Source: a virus. From it: DNA of 38,357 nucleotides. Every line of letters begins with the position of its first letter. Position 1 is the stretch's first letter. The notes under the pieces are model-generated. The model ran no database searches. It had not been told where the DNA came from and saw nothing but the letters and a program-made list of their open reading frames with translations. The position numbers and the translations under genes were made by a program. The stretch is from the IMG/VR virus record IMGVR_UViG_3300005541_000013, positions 1 through 38,357 of that record; one strand, given 5' to 3'. This document shows positions 13,795 to 20,720 of the stretch, one piece after another.

Positions 13795-14028
13795 ATGGAT
13801 TGGACACAATTTGCAATATTTTTCATTGGGGTTTTTGGTTTATTCATATGGAATAGGACAGAATCTAGAGCTGATATGCGACACATTTTATCAATTTTGG
13901 ATAGTATTCAGAAGGAAATGAAAGATTTTCATGGGAAATTAGAAAGGCAAGATGCAGAATTTAAAGGGAAAATTGCTTTACAAGATGCGGAATTCAAGAC
14001 GCATTTGATGCACCATCATAAACAATAA
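13795..14028 (+). CDS. Membrane-anchored coiled-coil protein with QDAEFK repeat, 77 aa
   Basis: MDWTQFAIFFIGVFGLFIW forms a membrane helix at the very N-terminus, followed by TESRADMRHIL and QKEMKDFHGKLERQDAEFK. QDAEFK then occurs a second time (KIALQDAEFKTHLM), an internal duplication absent from the paralogue at 537-752. AAGGAG precedes the start. The family appears at two loci in opposite orientations. Role unknown; holin-like or membrane-exclusion functions are the main ideas. Confidence 0.7.
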   Translation: MDWTQFAIFFIGVFGLFIWNRTESRADMRHILSILDSIQKEMKDFHGKLERQDAEFKGKIALQDAEFKTHLMHHHKQ

Positions 14029-14041
14029 AAAGGGAAGAAAA

Positions 14042-14158
14042 ATGCCGAATTGGGAAGATGTGAAATTTTTATCAGTACTTTTCTTTATCATCGTAGCAGC
14101 CACCTGCTTAGGTACTGTGATGGGGATGACAATAGCTAAAATATTAGGTGGGGAATAA
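14042..14158 (+). CDS. Single-pass membrane microprotein, 38 aa
   Basis: A short frame, MPNWEDVKFLSVLFFII and on, with one membrane helix to about residue 33. AAGGGAAG lies upstream and its stop overlaps the ATG of the recombinase gene (TAATG), which supports expression. It extends the cluster of tiny membrane proteins. Not recognised. Confidence 0.6.
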   Translation: MPNWEDVKFLSVLFFIIVAATCLGTVMGMTIAKILGGE

Positions 14159-14739
14159 TGACGGGTAAACGCATAGGATACATTCGAGTAAGCACGATTG
14201 ACCAGAATCCAGACAGGCAGCTTGTAGATATTGAATTAGATAAGAAATTTATAGATCATGCATCAGCCAGGTCAACTGCACGTCCTCAATTGCAGATAAT
14301 GCTTGATTTTGTCCGGGAAGATGATATTGTAATCGTGCATAGCATGGATAGGCTGGCACGTAATGTGATCGACCTTAGACAATTAATTGACAAGATCATT
14401 TCTAAGGGAGCACAAGTCCATTTCATAAAAGAAAACTTGGTGTTCGATGGAAAAAACAATTCAATGTCTAATCTTCTTCTTTTTATTATTGGTGCTGTGG
14501 CTGAGTTCGAGTTGTCATTTCTCAGAGAACGACAACGAGAAGGAATAGCAGAAGCTAGGAAGCACAGGAAATATGAAGGAAGGAAGAAGAAGCTCAATGC
14601 AACCCAAAGAGAATGTCTCGTAAAGGAATTTGAAACCACACGAATAAGCAAGGGAAAACTTGCAACGAAATACGGCATAAGCATGCCAACTCTTTACAAA
14701 TATCTATATGAAAATCCATTTAAAGAGAAAGTTATATGA
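14158..14739 (+). CDS. Serine recombinase (resolvase/invertase family), 193 aa
   Basis: A small serine recombinase that cuts DNA at a crossover site through a 5'-phosphoserine. IGYIRVS carries Arg10 and the nucleophile Ser12; SMDRLARN gives Asp64, Arg65 and Arg68; and AEFELSFLRERQREGI is the long dimer helix. A C-terminal Hin-type HTH follows (LVKEFETTRISKGKLATKYG, then ISMPTLYKYL). All core residues are present and the length is normal for a resolvase or invertase, too short for a large integrase. No matching inverted crossover sites were seen around the fibres, so its substrate is unknown. It is coupled to the RNA ligase by ATGA. Confidence 0.92.
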   Translation: MTGKRIGYIRVSTIDQNPDRQLVDIELDKKFIDHASARSTARPQLQIMLDFVREDDIVIVHSMDRLARNVIDLRQLIDKIISKGAQVHFIKENLVFDGKNNSMSNLLLFIIGAVAEFELSFLRERQREGIAEARKHRKYEGRKKKLNATQRECLVKEFETTRISKGKLATKYGISMPTLYKYLYENPFKEKVI

Positions 14740-15710
14740 GTTTAGGACTTGTATATGTAGGGAAAATTGCATGCTTAGAAAATGTGGAAAATGCCGATAA
14801 AATTGATAGTGCTACCGTTGTCTGTGGTGTTGGAGGAAAATGGAGAGGAGTAGTAAGAAAAGGAGATTTTAAAGAGGGAGATACCTGCGTGGTCTTTCTT
14901 CCTGATTCTCTACTGCCGCAAACATCAGAATTTAGCTTCATGGAGAAACATAAGTGGAGAGTGCGTATGTGCCGCTTTCGTGGTGCTCCTAGCGAAGTTC
15001 TGATTACTATGTGCCCTGATCCGTTATTGATGCCGAATGTATCTGAAATAGGTACAGACATTACTGATTTCTATGGGGTGACCAAATATCACAAGCCCAT
15101 ACCAGTGCAATTAGAAGGAAAAGTTAAAGGACCATTTCCAGGATTTATTCCTAAAACCGATGAACCTAACTACCAATCCGTACCTGAATTGGTAGAATTA
15201 CTATTAGACAAACCCGCATACGTCACTCAAAAGATGGATGGAAGCAGTACAACTGCATTTAAGTACAAAGGAAAATTCGGTGTATGCAGTAGGAATTGGG
15301 AATTAGAAAAAGACGAAAACAATGGGTACTGGAAGATAGCTATTAAGTACGAATTAGAGGAAAATCTCCCAGATGGATATGCTATTCAATGGGAAACTTG
15401 TGGGCCAAATATACAAGGAAATCCTGCTGGACTCAAATCAATCGAGGGATTTGCTTTTTCTGTCTATGATATAGAAAACAAAAAATATCTAGAACATTCA
15501 GAATATTATGATTTTTGCTGCATGCTTAATTTCCCGATGGTTGAAGTATTAGGATACTACACTAGATATTTTGAAGGATTGAAAAATTGGGATGAGGAAA
15601 CCTACGAAAATGGACACCCTACAGAGGGAGTTGTAGTTCGCTCTACGATCAATGAATTAGGACATAAACCCATTAGCTTTAAAATAATAAATCTTAATTA
15701 TGAGAAGTAA
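14736..15710 (+). CDS. ATP-dependent RNA ligase (DraRnl/Rnl5-like), 324 aa
   Basis: Joins RNA ends through an enzyme-AMP intermediate. The N-terminal about 115 residues form an OB-like domain, as in the Deinococcus DRB0094 ligase. The nucleotidyltransferase core shows motif I KMDGS with the nucleophile Lys166, motif Ia CSRN, an E220 motif before GPNIQGNP, motif III FAFSVYDI, motif IV EGVVVR at 297-302 and motif V SFKI with Lys316. All essential residues are present. In T4, an RNA ligase repairs tRNA cut by host anticodon nucleases. This copy sits in the same operon as a metallophosphatase, and two tRNA-like elements occur elsewhere in the genome. Confidence 0.88.
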   Translation: MSLGLVYVGKIACLENVENADKIDSATVVCGVGGKWRGVVRKGDFKEGDTCVVFLPDSLLPQTSEFSFMEKHKWRVRMCRFRGAPSEVLITMCPDPLLMPNVSEIGTDITDFYGVTKYHKPIPVQLEGKVKGPFPGFIPKTDEPNYQSVPELVELLLDKPAYVTQKMDGSSTTAFKYKGKFGVCSRNWELEKDENNGYWKIAIKYELEENLPDGYAIQWETCGPNIQGNPAGLKSIEGFAFSVYDIENKKYLEHSEYYDFCCMLNFPMVEVLGYYTRYFEGLKNWDEETYENGHPTEGVVVRSTINELGHKPISFKIINLNYEK

Positions 15711-15711
15711 A

Positions 15712-16251
15712 ATGCGCGTAAAGCATCAATATACAGTAGAATTTAAGATGAATCATTTAGGTTATGGGGAATGGATTGAAGAACCCGATTTAGTAGAATT
15801 TTCGTATAAAGATTATGAATGCATGGTGAAAAGAGTCATTGAAAAAGAACCATATACTCCTATAGAACATTATTTCGGCGGCCATTTATGTGGATATGTG
15901 CTTGTCCCATCGGATCACCCACTACACCATAAAAAATATGAAGAAATGGGGATTGATTGCCATTTTGGATTAACATTTGGGGAAGTAAGTAATGGACATT
16001 GGATTGGATTTGATTGCGGACATTGCATAGATTTCGTACCTTCAATAGAAAAATTTAGAAATGAATCTCCAGAGCTTAAGTCCTTGAATCAGAAAATGAT
16101 GGAAAACTTTAAGGATATATTTGAGAACAATGTGCTATTTAATAGAACTTATAGAAACATTGAATTCTGTGTAAAGCAATGCGAATCAATCGTTGACCAG
16201 TTGATAGAATTGAAGATCGGTGCTTTAGAAGAAAAAAATAAAATGAGTTAA
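15712..16251 (+). CDS. Conserved phage protein with GFDCGH motif, 179 aa
   Basis: I start at the ATG at 15712 (MRVKHQYTVEFKM), just after the ligase stop with GAG upstream; an ATG at 15700 in the same frame is also possible. The core (GGHLCGYVLVPSDHPLHHK, then HFGLTFG and WIGFDCGHCIDFVP) matches a recurrent phage domain of unknown function, with conserved Cys, His and Asp that look like a metal-binding or catalytic centre. The last 50 residues are helical (VKQCESIVDQLIELK). Enzymatic activity is a guess from the conserved polar residues. Confidence 0.65.
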   Translation: MRVKHQYTVEFKMNHLGYGEWIEEPDLVEFSYKDYECMVKRVIEKEPYTPIEHYFGGHLCGYVLVPSDHPLHHKKYEEMGIDCHFGLTFGEVSNGHWIGFDCGHCIDFVPSIEKFRNESPELKSLNQKMMENFKDIFENNVLFNRTYRNIEFCVKQCESIVDQLIELKIGALEEKNKMS

Positions 16252-16253
16252 AA

Positions 16254-16496
16254 ATGAACATTCGTAATATGGAAAGAAGACCGCCAAAACCAACCGATAA
16301 TGAAGAAATAGAAACAGCATACAATTTACTAAAAAATTGTATGCTAGATCACCCTGAAATTGAACCTACTTTATGGGCTAGCGCTTTTTGGAGTGTATTA
16401 GTCGATGGGTATAGTGCTTCAGGAATGTCTTATCAATACTTTACAGAAGAATGGGATAGAATAAAACACCACTATCAGACATGGTTTGATGAATGA
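16254..16496 (+). CDS. Hypothetical protein, 80 aa
   Basis: A helical protein with many aromatics in the middle (EPTLWASAFWSVLVDGY, then YQYFTEEWDRIKHHYQTWF). Not recognised. Tightly placed in the operon, overlapping the next gene by four bases. Confidence 0.55.
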   Translation: MNIRNMERRPPKPTDNEEIETAYNLLKNCMLDHPEIEPTLWASAFWSVLVDGYSASGMSYQYFTEEWDRIKHHYQTWFDE

Positions 16497-16678
16497 TTAT
16501 TGATACAGAATCAATAGCACTTAAATGGATATTAACAAAATTTCTTAAGGATTCTTTAGATTTTTTATCAGATCCATCCGCAAAGGGAATTGTTAGGAAA
16601 GATTGGATAAACACCTGGATGGAATGTGAACTAACTGACGAAAGAATAAAAACCTGGATGCCAAACGATGATCATTGA
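16493..16678 (+). CDS. Hypothetical protein, 61 aa
   Basis: Short, helical, with three tryptophan-containing segments (LKWILTKFL, DWINTWMEC, KTWMPND). Overlaps both neighbours, by four bases upstream and eleven downstream. Not recognised. Confidence 0.5.
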   Translation: MIIDTESIALKWILTKFLKDSLDFLSDPSAKGIVRKDWINTWMECELTDERIKTWMPNDDH

Positions 16679-17360
16679 TTGTATAGCGGATTTACATGGG
16701 CACTATCCCGTTCTTGAAGGGGGAGACCTTCTCATTGTGGCAGGAGATTTGACCGCGAGAGATACGTTGGAAGAACATCTAGAATTTGTTAAATGGTGTG
16801 GTAGACAACATTATGGCCATGTAATCTATATAGCCGGAAATCATGACAATTTATGCCTAAAAGAACCTGTTAAAAATAAAAAAGTGGAATATCTCTTCGA
16901 TTCAGGCACAGAATTCGACTACGAAAAGCAGGTTGCTCATCCAGCATCAACATCACATGTATCTATTGATGTCCTAATGACTGAAACAAAGAAAATAAAG
17001 ATCTGGGGATCTCCTTGGACGAAGACCTTTCCCGGAATGAATCCGCATTGCATGGCTTTCACTTGTGATACTGAAGAACAACTGGCTGAGAAGTTCGCGA
17101 TGATACCTAATGACATAGATATATTAATAACACATAGTCCTCCTTATGGCATTTTAGATCAGACATCGAAAAACAGATGCGGGTCTACATATTTATTGAA
17201 TAAATTTAGGGGTAGTACAAATTTGAAGCTTCATGTTTTTGGACATATCCATGAAAATGGCGGGAAATGTGCACAGATTGGAATGATTAAATATGTCAAC
17301 GCCAGCCATGTGAATGAGCACTACGAACCAGTCAATAAGCCGATTAGGGTGATTTTGTGA
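16668..17360 (+). CDS. Calcineurin-like metallophosphoesterase, 230 aa
   Basis: All five metallophosphoesterase blocks are present: DLH (Asp8, His10), GDLT (Asp27), GNHD (Asn58, His59, Asp60), THSPP (His156) and GHIHE (His193, His195). These bind two metal ions and hydrolyse phosphomonoesters or diesters. WGSPWTKTF in the middle is common in the class III-like branch. The substrate cannot be told from sequence. Its place in an operon with an RNA ligase makes RNA-end processing attractive, for example removing 2',3'-cyclic or 3'-phosphates, but DNA or cyclic nucleotides are equally possible. Confidence 0.9.
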   Translation: MIIDCIADLHGHYPVLEGGDLLIVAGDLTARDTLEEHLEFVKWCGRQHYGHVIYIAGNHDNLCLKEPVKNKKVEYLFDSGTEFDYEKQVAHPASTSHVSIDVLMTETKKIKIWGSPWTKTFPGMNPHCMAFTCDTEEQLAEKFAMIPNDIDILITHSPPYGILDQTSKNRCGSTYLLNKFRGSTNLKLHVFGHIHENGGKCAQIGMIKYVNASHVNEHYEPVNKPIRVIL

Positions 17361-17815
17361 AAATTGGTTTCGATAAAAATCATACTATTCCTAGAGATAT
17401 TACAGCTAAAAAAGTTGTATACGATTCTGGAGATCATTACAACCCAGCTATAAATTGTAAAACATACCTATTCAGCACAGACCCTATTCCTACTACAGAT
17501 ATCAGAAAATTACCCACCTATGTGAGAAAAGATCCAAATTTTATAGATTACACCGGAAAATTTTTTGGGAATTTTACTGTGATAGGGATTTTTTCTTTAA
17601 ATAAGTTCAATAAATGGGTCGTTCGGTGTATCTGCGGCTGTTATGAAATACGAACTACTAGAACTATAAAGAATGCGACTAAGTTCCATGAAATGCGTTG
17701 TCAGAGTTGTATGGACTTAGAAAGATTAAGAAATAAAGATTATTTCTCGAAAAATGGAAGATATCCTTGGCAAAATGAGAAAGAAAGAAAACAAGCCGAT
17801 AAGGAAAAAATTTAA
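17357..17815 (+). CDS. Zinc-ribbon-like phage protein, 152 aa
   Basis: GTG start overlapping the phosphatase stop. Residues about 65-120 hold NFTVIGIFSLNKFNKWVVRC, then ICGCYEIRTTRTI and MRCQSCMDLERL, a pattern with four cysteines (CxC.../CxxC) seen in a recurring phage family of unknown role ('WvvrC.CG.Ye.R...i......C..C'). The ending NGRYPW is also family-typical. Likely a zinc-stabilised nucleic-acid or protein binder. Confidence 0.65.
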   Translation: MKIGFDKNHTIPRDITAKKVVYDSGDHYNPAINCKTYLFSTDPIPTTDIRKLPTYVRKDPNFIDYTGKFFGNFTVIGIFSLNKFNKWVVRCICGCYEIRTTRTIKNATKFHEMRCQSCMDLERLRNKDYFSKNGRYPWQNEKERKQADKEKI

Positions 17816-17825
17816 GGAGATGAAA

Positions 17826-18092
17826 ATGGACAGGTGTGATATGTGCGGCTCAGCAATAGAGGACGGAAAATGCAGTTGTGGCACGTGGAAGTCTGCGGAA
17901 GAGATGAAGGACTGTCCTTTCAAACAAGGCATAGAGAAATTCCACAAAATGAATCGCTTTGTGCTGACGGGAGATTCTCCGCATTTAGGATGTGCAGTTG
18001 TTTTCTTTAGAGGCGACTTTAATGACTGCGAGAAAGTGCAGAAATTCATTTATCAAATGAAAGGCCGGCCAAATTATCGGGAAGACATATGA
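17826..18092 (+). CDS. Small zinc-ribbon protein, 88 aa
   Basis: I choose the ATG at 17826 because AAGGAGATGAAA precedes it; a longer frame to 17754 overlaps the previous gene. The N-terminus MDRCDMCGSAIEDGKCSCG carries a compact CxxC...CxC zinc motif, followed by FVLTGDSPHLGCAVVFFRGD. Not recognised beyond the zinc motif. Confidence 0.6.
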   Translation: MDRCDMCGSAIEDGKCSCGTWKSAEEMKDCPFKQGIEKFHKMNRFVLTGDSPHLGCAVVFFRGDFNDCEKVQKFIYQMKGRPNYREDI

Positions 18093-18145
18093 GTTTGGAA
18101 AAATATAAAGAGAAATTGAAAGAATATGAATTGAAGGATTCATGA
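18089..18145 (+). CDS. Possible 18-aa minigene between coupled genes
   Basis: ATG overlaps the previous stop (ATGA) and its own stop overlaps the ATG at 18142 (ATGATGA). The peptide MSLEKYKEKLKEYELKDS is a charged helix. It may be a real microprotein or merely keep ribosomes moving to the next gene. Confidence 0.35.
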   Translation: MSLEKYKEKLKEYELKDS

Positions 18146-18390
18146 TGAAAAATACAAAAAATTTACTTAAGATGACACCGGAAGAATTAAAAAAGATGAG
18201 TAAGCAAGAGGTACATAATGGCTATAAGCAGATAATATACAATATGCTGATGGATTTTTATATAGGTGCCTCTCAGTCGGATCCTATCATAGAAACCATT
18301 GAGGAATTGCAGGATTTTATAACGTTATGGATGGGTAAGAATATCAAAGGCCCGAATCCTAATTGGCAGCCTGGAGATAGGGGAATTTAA
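18142..18390 (+). CDS. Hypothetical protein, 82 aa
   Basis: Helical start (LLKMTPEELKKMSKQEVHNG), a mildly hydrophobic middle and an ending NPNWQPGDRGI. AAGG lies before the ATG. Not recognised. Confidence 0.55.
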   Translation: MMKNTKNLLKMTPEELKKMSKQEVHNGYKQIIYNMLMDFYIGASQSDPIIETIEELQDFITLWMGKNIKGPNPNWQPGDRGI

Positions 18391-18411
18391 TGAAAAAAAG
18401 GGAGAAATCTA

Positions 18412-18645
18412 ATGCCTTGTATTTGTTATGGCGCTGTTTCTGGAAATGAAATGTTCGATACCATATTGAAAAGTAAAGAAGGACAAGAAACATTTGAAGA
18501 CATAAAAAAACTTGCGAATAGAATAAAAAACCATGAAATACATGAGGAATGCATGGATATAGAGTATCGTCAAACGTGGGTGAAGTGTCTATTGCATCTT
18601 CTAATCGGTTGTACTGAAAACGGACTTCCAGTCGCCACTAAATAG
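18412..18645 (+). CDS. Hypothetical Cys-rich helical protein, 77 aa
   Basis: Begins MPCICYGAVSGNEMF and continues as a helix (FEDIKKLANRIKNHEIHEEC). Five cysteines overall. GGGAG precedes the ATG. Not recognised. Confidence 0.55.
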   Translation: MPCICYGAVSGNEMFDTILKSKEGQETFEDIKKLANRIKNHEIHEECMDIEYRQTWVKCLLHLLIGCTENGLPVATK

Positions 18646-18672
18646 AATTCACATTAAATCATTGGAGAAATT

Positions 18673-18957
18673 ATGACAGACCTATTTACATTGAGCCCAT
18701 TTAGACAAATCGCAGAAGTGTGTGACACCGCCCTTTCTCCCATTGTGCGCAGGTGTCCAATTTTAGATATCTCGGTGGGATTGCTTGCAATGAAATGGCT
18801 ATCAAACACGGTAGATTTACACACCTGCGGGCATAAAGATCTGGCGTTTACCTTTTTCACCACTTGCTTGTTTTCTTTGGCTTCAGCAGAGATAATCCGA
18901 AGGGTAAGTGTAAACGTATTGAAGCTAACAGGGAGTGATTTCGTATGGCACAGGTAG
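18673..18957 (+). CDS. Hypothetical membrane-associated protein, 94 aa
   Basis: Two weakly to moderately hydrophobic stretches (LDISVGLLAMKWL, and AFTFFTTCLFSLASAEII) suggest membrane association. GGAG precedes the start; it overlaps the next gene by 13 bases. No family recognised. Confidence 0.55.
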   Translation: MTDLFTLSPFRQIAEVCDTALSPIVRRCPILDISVGLLAMKWLSNTVDLHTCGHKDLAFTFFTTCLFSLASAEIIRRVSVNVLKLTGSDFVWHR

Positions 18958-19187
18958 ATTCTAATGAAGAAGAAATAGGGCCATTATTAACTATCAGACA
19001 ATTCTGTCAAAAACATAAAGGGGAATGGCCATCAGAAAGTTCAATGAGATCAATTATATTTGGTTCAACGAAGTGGCAAAAAAAATTTCATGTCGCTTTC
19101 GTACGCATAGGGAGAAGAATTTTAATATCTGAAAAATTATTCATTAAAGTTTTGCAAGAATTTAAAAAAGAAAAAGTTATTAAATAA
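18945..19187 (+). CDS. Excisionase-like small HTH protein, 80 aa
   Basis: LLTIRQFCQKHKGEWPSES, then AFVRIGRRILISEKLFIKVL, fits the MerR/excisionase-type 'helix-turn-helix with trailing strand' seen in phage Xis-like proteins ('lltirqfcekh...Ps...lr....vrvGrRilI.ee.fi'). GGGAG precedes the ATG. It might bind phage DNA as a regulator or as an accessory to the serine recombinase encoded in the same direction. Confidence 0.6.
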   Translation: MAQVDSNEEEIGPLLTIRQFCQKHKGEWPSESSMRSIIFGSTKWQKKFHVAFVRIGRRILISEKLFIKVLQEFKKEKVIK

Positions 19188-19207
19188 TAGGACATTGATG
19201 TGTAGAC

Positions 19208-19432
19208 ATGAATAGCTTTAGCGTCACTTATCATGAGTTTGGCATTATTATAAGCACACCCATTGGAATTGAAGAGCTTATAATGCTATATAGATTTTAC
19301 AAGAAAAATCAAAAATATGACACAGTGGATTTTTTGATAGGCAGTCATTATCATGGTATTTGTGTGACAAGTAAAGATGGTTCTGAACAATGGCGTGAAG
19401 AAATTGGATTAACAAAAGAAAAAAAATGTTAG
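19208..19432 (+). CDS. Hypothetical protein, 74 aa
   Basis: Short alpha-beta sequence (SVTYHEFGIIISTPIGIEEL, then GSHYHGICVTSKDG). The ribosome site is weak. It overlaps the next gene by seven bases. Not recognised. Confidence 0.5.
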   Translation: MNSFSVTYHEFGIIISTPIGIEELIMLYRFYKKNQKYDTVDFLIGSHYHGICVTSKDGSEQWREEIGLTKEKKC

Positions 19433-19647
19433 TGACCATTCCACAACTCAAGCAATTAGGTAAAAATTGCACAAAATGTGCAAAAAAAGCACAATGGCTA
19501 GACAAGTTTGATGAAAATGCGCCAGCGTATTGTGATGACCATTTTCCTTACTGGGATGATGTAACGAACGAGATGAATCAATGTAAAGCGGCTTTACGCA
19601 ATCAGGCAATTATTCTCTGTTTGCTGCTCCTGTCTCGCTCTTTCTAA
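19426..19647 (+). CDS. Hypothetical Cys-motif protein, 73 aa
   Basis: NCTKCAKKAQW and a later YCDDHF form a possible CxxC...CxxH zinc site. The C-terminal 18 codons overlap, on the other strand, the end of the Inc-like gene, so the extreme C-terminus (ILCLLLLSRSF) is constrained by that coding. Not recognised. Confidence 0.5.
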   Translation: MLVTIPQLKQLGKNCTKCAKKAQWLDKFDENAPAYCDDHFPYWDDVTNEMNQCKAALRNQAIILCLLLLSRSF

Positions 19648-20160
19648 TTGCATTTCTGCCGTGGTTGTTACTGATACAGGAGTCTCACTGTCAGTGCTAG
19701 GAGTATCCGAAATTTGACTGCTAGATGGAGAGGGACCAGGAGATTCTTGTTGATTTTGTGAATCCACTGGGCTACTATCTAACATACTTATTGGTGCATC
19801 CGGCAGATTTAGCGATTGTTTTGCGGGTGCACCATCTTTTGGAGATTCATTTTGAGTTTCTTCCACTTTTTTTTGTTGTTCAGTGATTATTGGGGTGATC
19901 ACTTTTACAGGAGAAACAGGGAGGTTCTGAGTAAATTTTCTAAATCTCTCGATTAGATATTTAGCTATCACCATTTCGAATAGTGAAGCGATTTGGCTTA
20001 TCACAGGAGGCAATTCAATGAGACAGATAAGTGCATGTACAGCCCTTTTTCCCCAGGTCCCATGAGTAGATTTTTCAAAATGGAGAGAACAATTTCCCCA
20101 CAATAAAGCATTCCTAAGCGTATAATCTGTTACGGGCAAAGCATAACTAAGATAGGACAT
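19594..20160 (-). CDS. Hydrophobic-domain accessory protein, 188 aa (possible Inc-like/effector)
   Basis: I start at 20160 (MSYLSYALPVTDYTLRN) because GGAG lies six bases upstream; an ATG at 20181 is in frame. Residues about 40-70 (RAVHALICLIELPPVISQIA, then SLFEMVIAKYLI) are a long hydrophobic stretch broken by a Pro-Pro, like two membrane helices with a tight turn. The C-terminal 110 residues are disordered, rich in Pro, Ser, Thr, Gln and Glu. From memory this N-terminal style resembles proteins of amoeba-associated Chlamydiae, but I cannot confirm. It is isolated, minus-strand, has its own strong promoter and stands between early and late operons, which fits a cargo (moron) gene. Confidence 0.6.
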   Translation of the reverse strand: MSYLSYALPVTDYTLRNALLWGNCSLHFEKSTHGTWGKRAVHALICLIELPPVISQIASLFEMVIAKYLIERFRKFTQNLPVSPVKVITPIITEQQKKVEETQNESPKDGAPAKQSLNLPDAPISMLDSSPVDSQNQQESPGPSPSSSQISDTPSTDSETPVSVTTTAEMQLERARQEQQTENNCLIA

Positions 20161-20190
20161 ATAGTCTCCAAGGTTAATCATCCTATCTTA

Positions 20191-20219
20191 TTTATACTCG
20201 CTTTGCCCCTTGTTCGCAA
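20191..20219 (-). promoter_or_regulatory. Strong sigma70-type promoter of the Inc-like gene
   Basis: On the minus strand TTGCGA (plus 20214-20219) and TATAAA (plus 20191-20196) are exactly 17 bases apart, and the start codon follows about 30 bases later. Independent expression is indicated. Confidence 0.65.
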
Positions 20220-20239
20220 CCTCACTCACAAATATATTC

Positions 20240-20268
20240 TTGATTAAACTCCCAATGTGGTGTATACC
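20240..20268 (+). promoter_or_regulatory. Promoter of the packaging/head operon
   Basis: TTGATT at 20240-20245 and TATACC at 20263-20268 are 17 bases apart, predicting a start near 20275 and a short leader to the ATG at 20297. It is back to back with the leftward promoter at 20191-20219. Confidence 0.6.
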
Positions 20269-20296
20269 ATGATCTAAACCAATTTAGAGAAGGGAT

Positions 20297-20686
20297 ATGA
20301 GCCGACCCCCAAAGGAAATTAACTGGAATATTGTAGAAAAAAGATTAGAAGCTGGATGTTCTGCAAAAGAAATAGCAGCAGTGTTTTCAATAAAAATAGA
20401 TACTTTTTATAGAAGATTTAAAGAAGAATACGGAGTAAGTTTTGGGGATTACGGGGTAGATTTTCAGGATGCTGGTAAGGCAAATATTAAATACACACAA
20501 TACATGAAAGCATTGAGTGGTAATGTAAACATGCTTTTATTATTAGGTAAGGAATGGTTAGGCCAAGGAAAAGAAGAATCGAAAGATTCTCCATATCAAG
20601 ATACCATCACACTGTCACATGAAAATATTCTACTTAGAGCCCATGTGGCTGATCTTCAAGAAAAATTAAATAAAGTAATACCATAA
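20297..20686 (+). CDS. Terminase small subunit-type protein, 129 aa
   Basis: Residues 8-45 (NWNIVEKRLEAGCSAKEIAA, then FSIKIDTFYRRFKEEYG) form the helix-turn-helix used by terminase small subunits to recognise the packaging site. The rest includes KYTQYMKALSGNVNMLLLLG, a pattern common in such proteins. It lies immediately before the large subunit gene at the head of the structural operon. AGAAGGG precedes the start. Confidence 0.75.
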   Translation: MSRPPKEINWNIVEKRLEAGCSAKEIAAVFSIKIDTFYRRFKEEYGVSFGDYGVDFQDAGKANIKYTQYMKALSGNVNMLLLLGKEWLGQGKEESKDSPYQDTITLSHENILLRAHVADLQEKLNKVIP

Positions 20687-20720
20687 AGTTATAGCTGATT
20701 TCAACTATAAGTGGGTATAA

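Noticed and set aside
14286-14684. 132-residue minus-strand frame inside the serine recombinase gene
   Set aside because: Complete overlap with a well-supported enzyme; Ser/Leu/Arg-rich composition typical of a reverse-frame shadow.
14732-15061. 109-residue minus-strand frame in the RNA ligase gene
   Set aside because: Fully inside a confidently assigned gene, no ribosome site.
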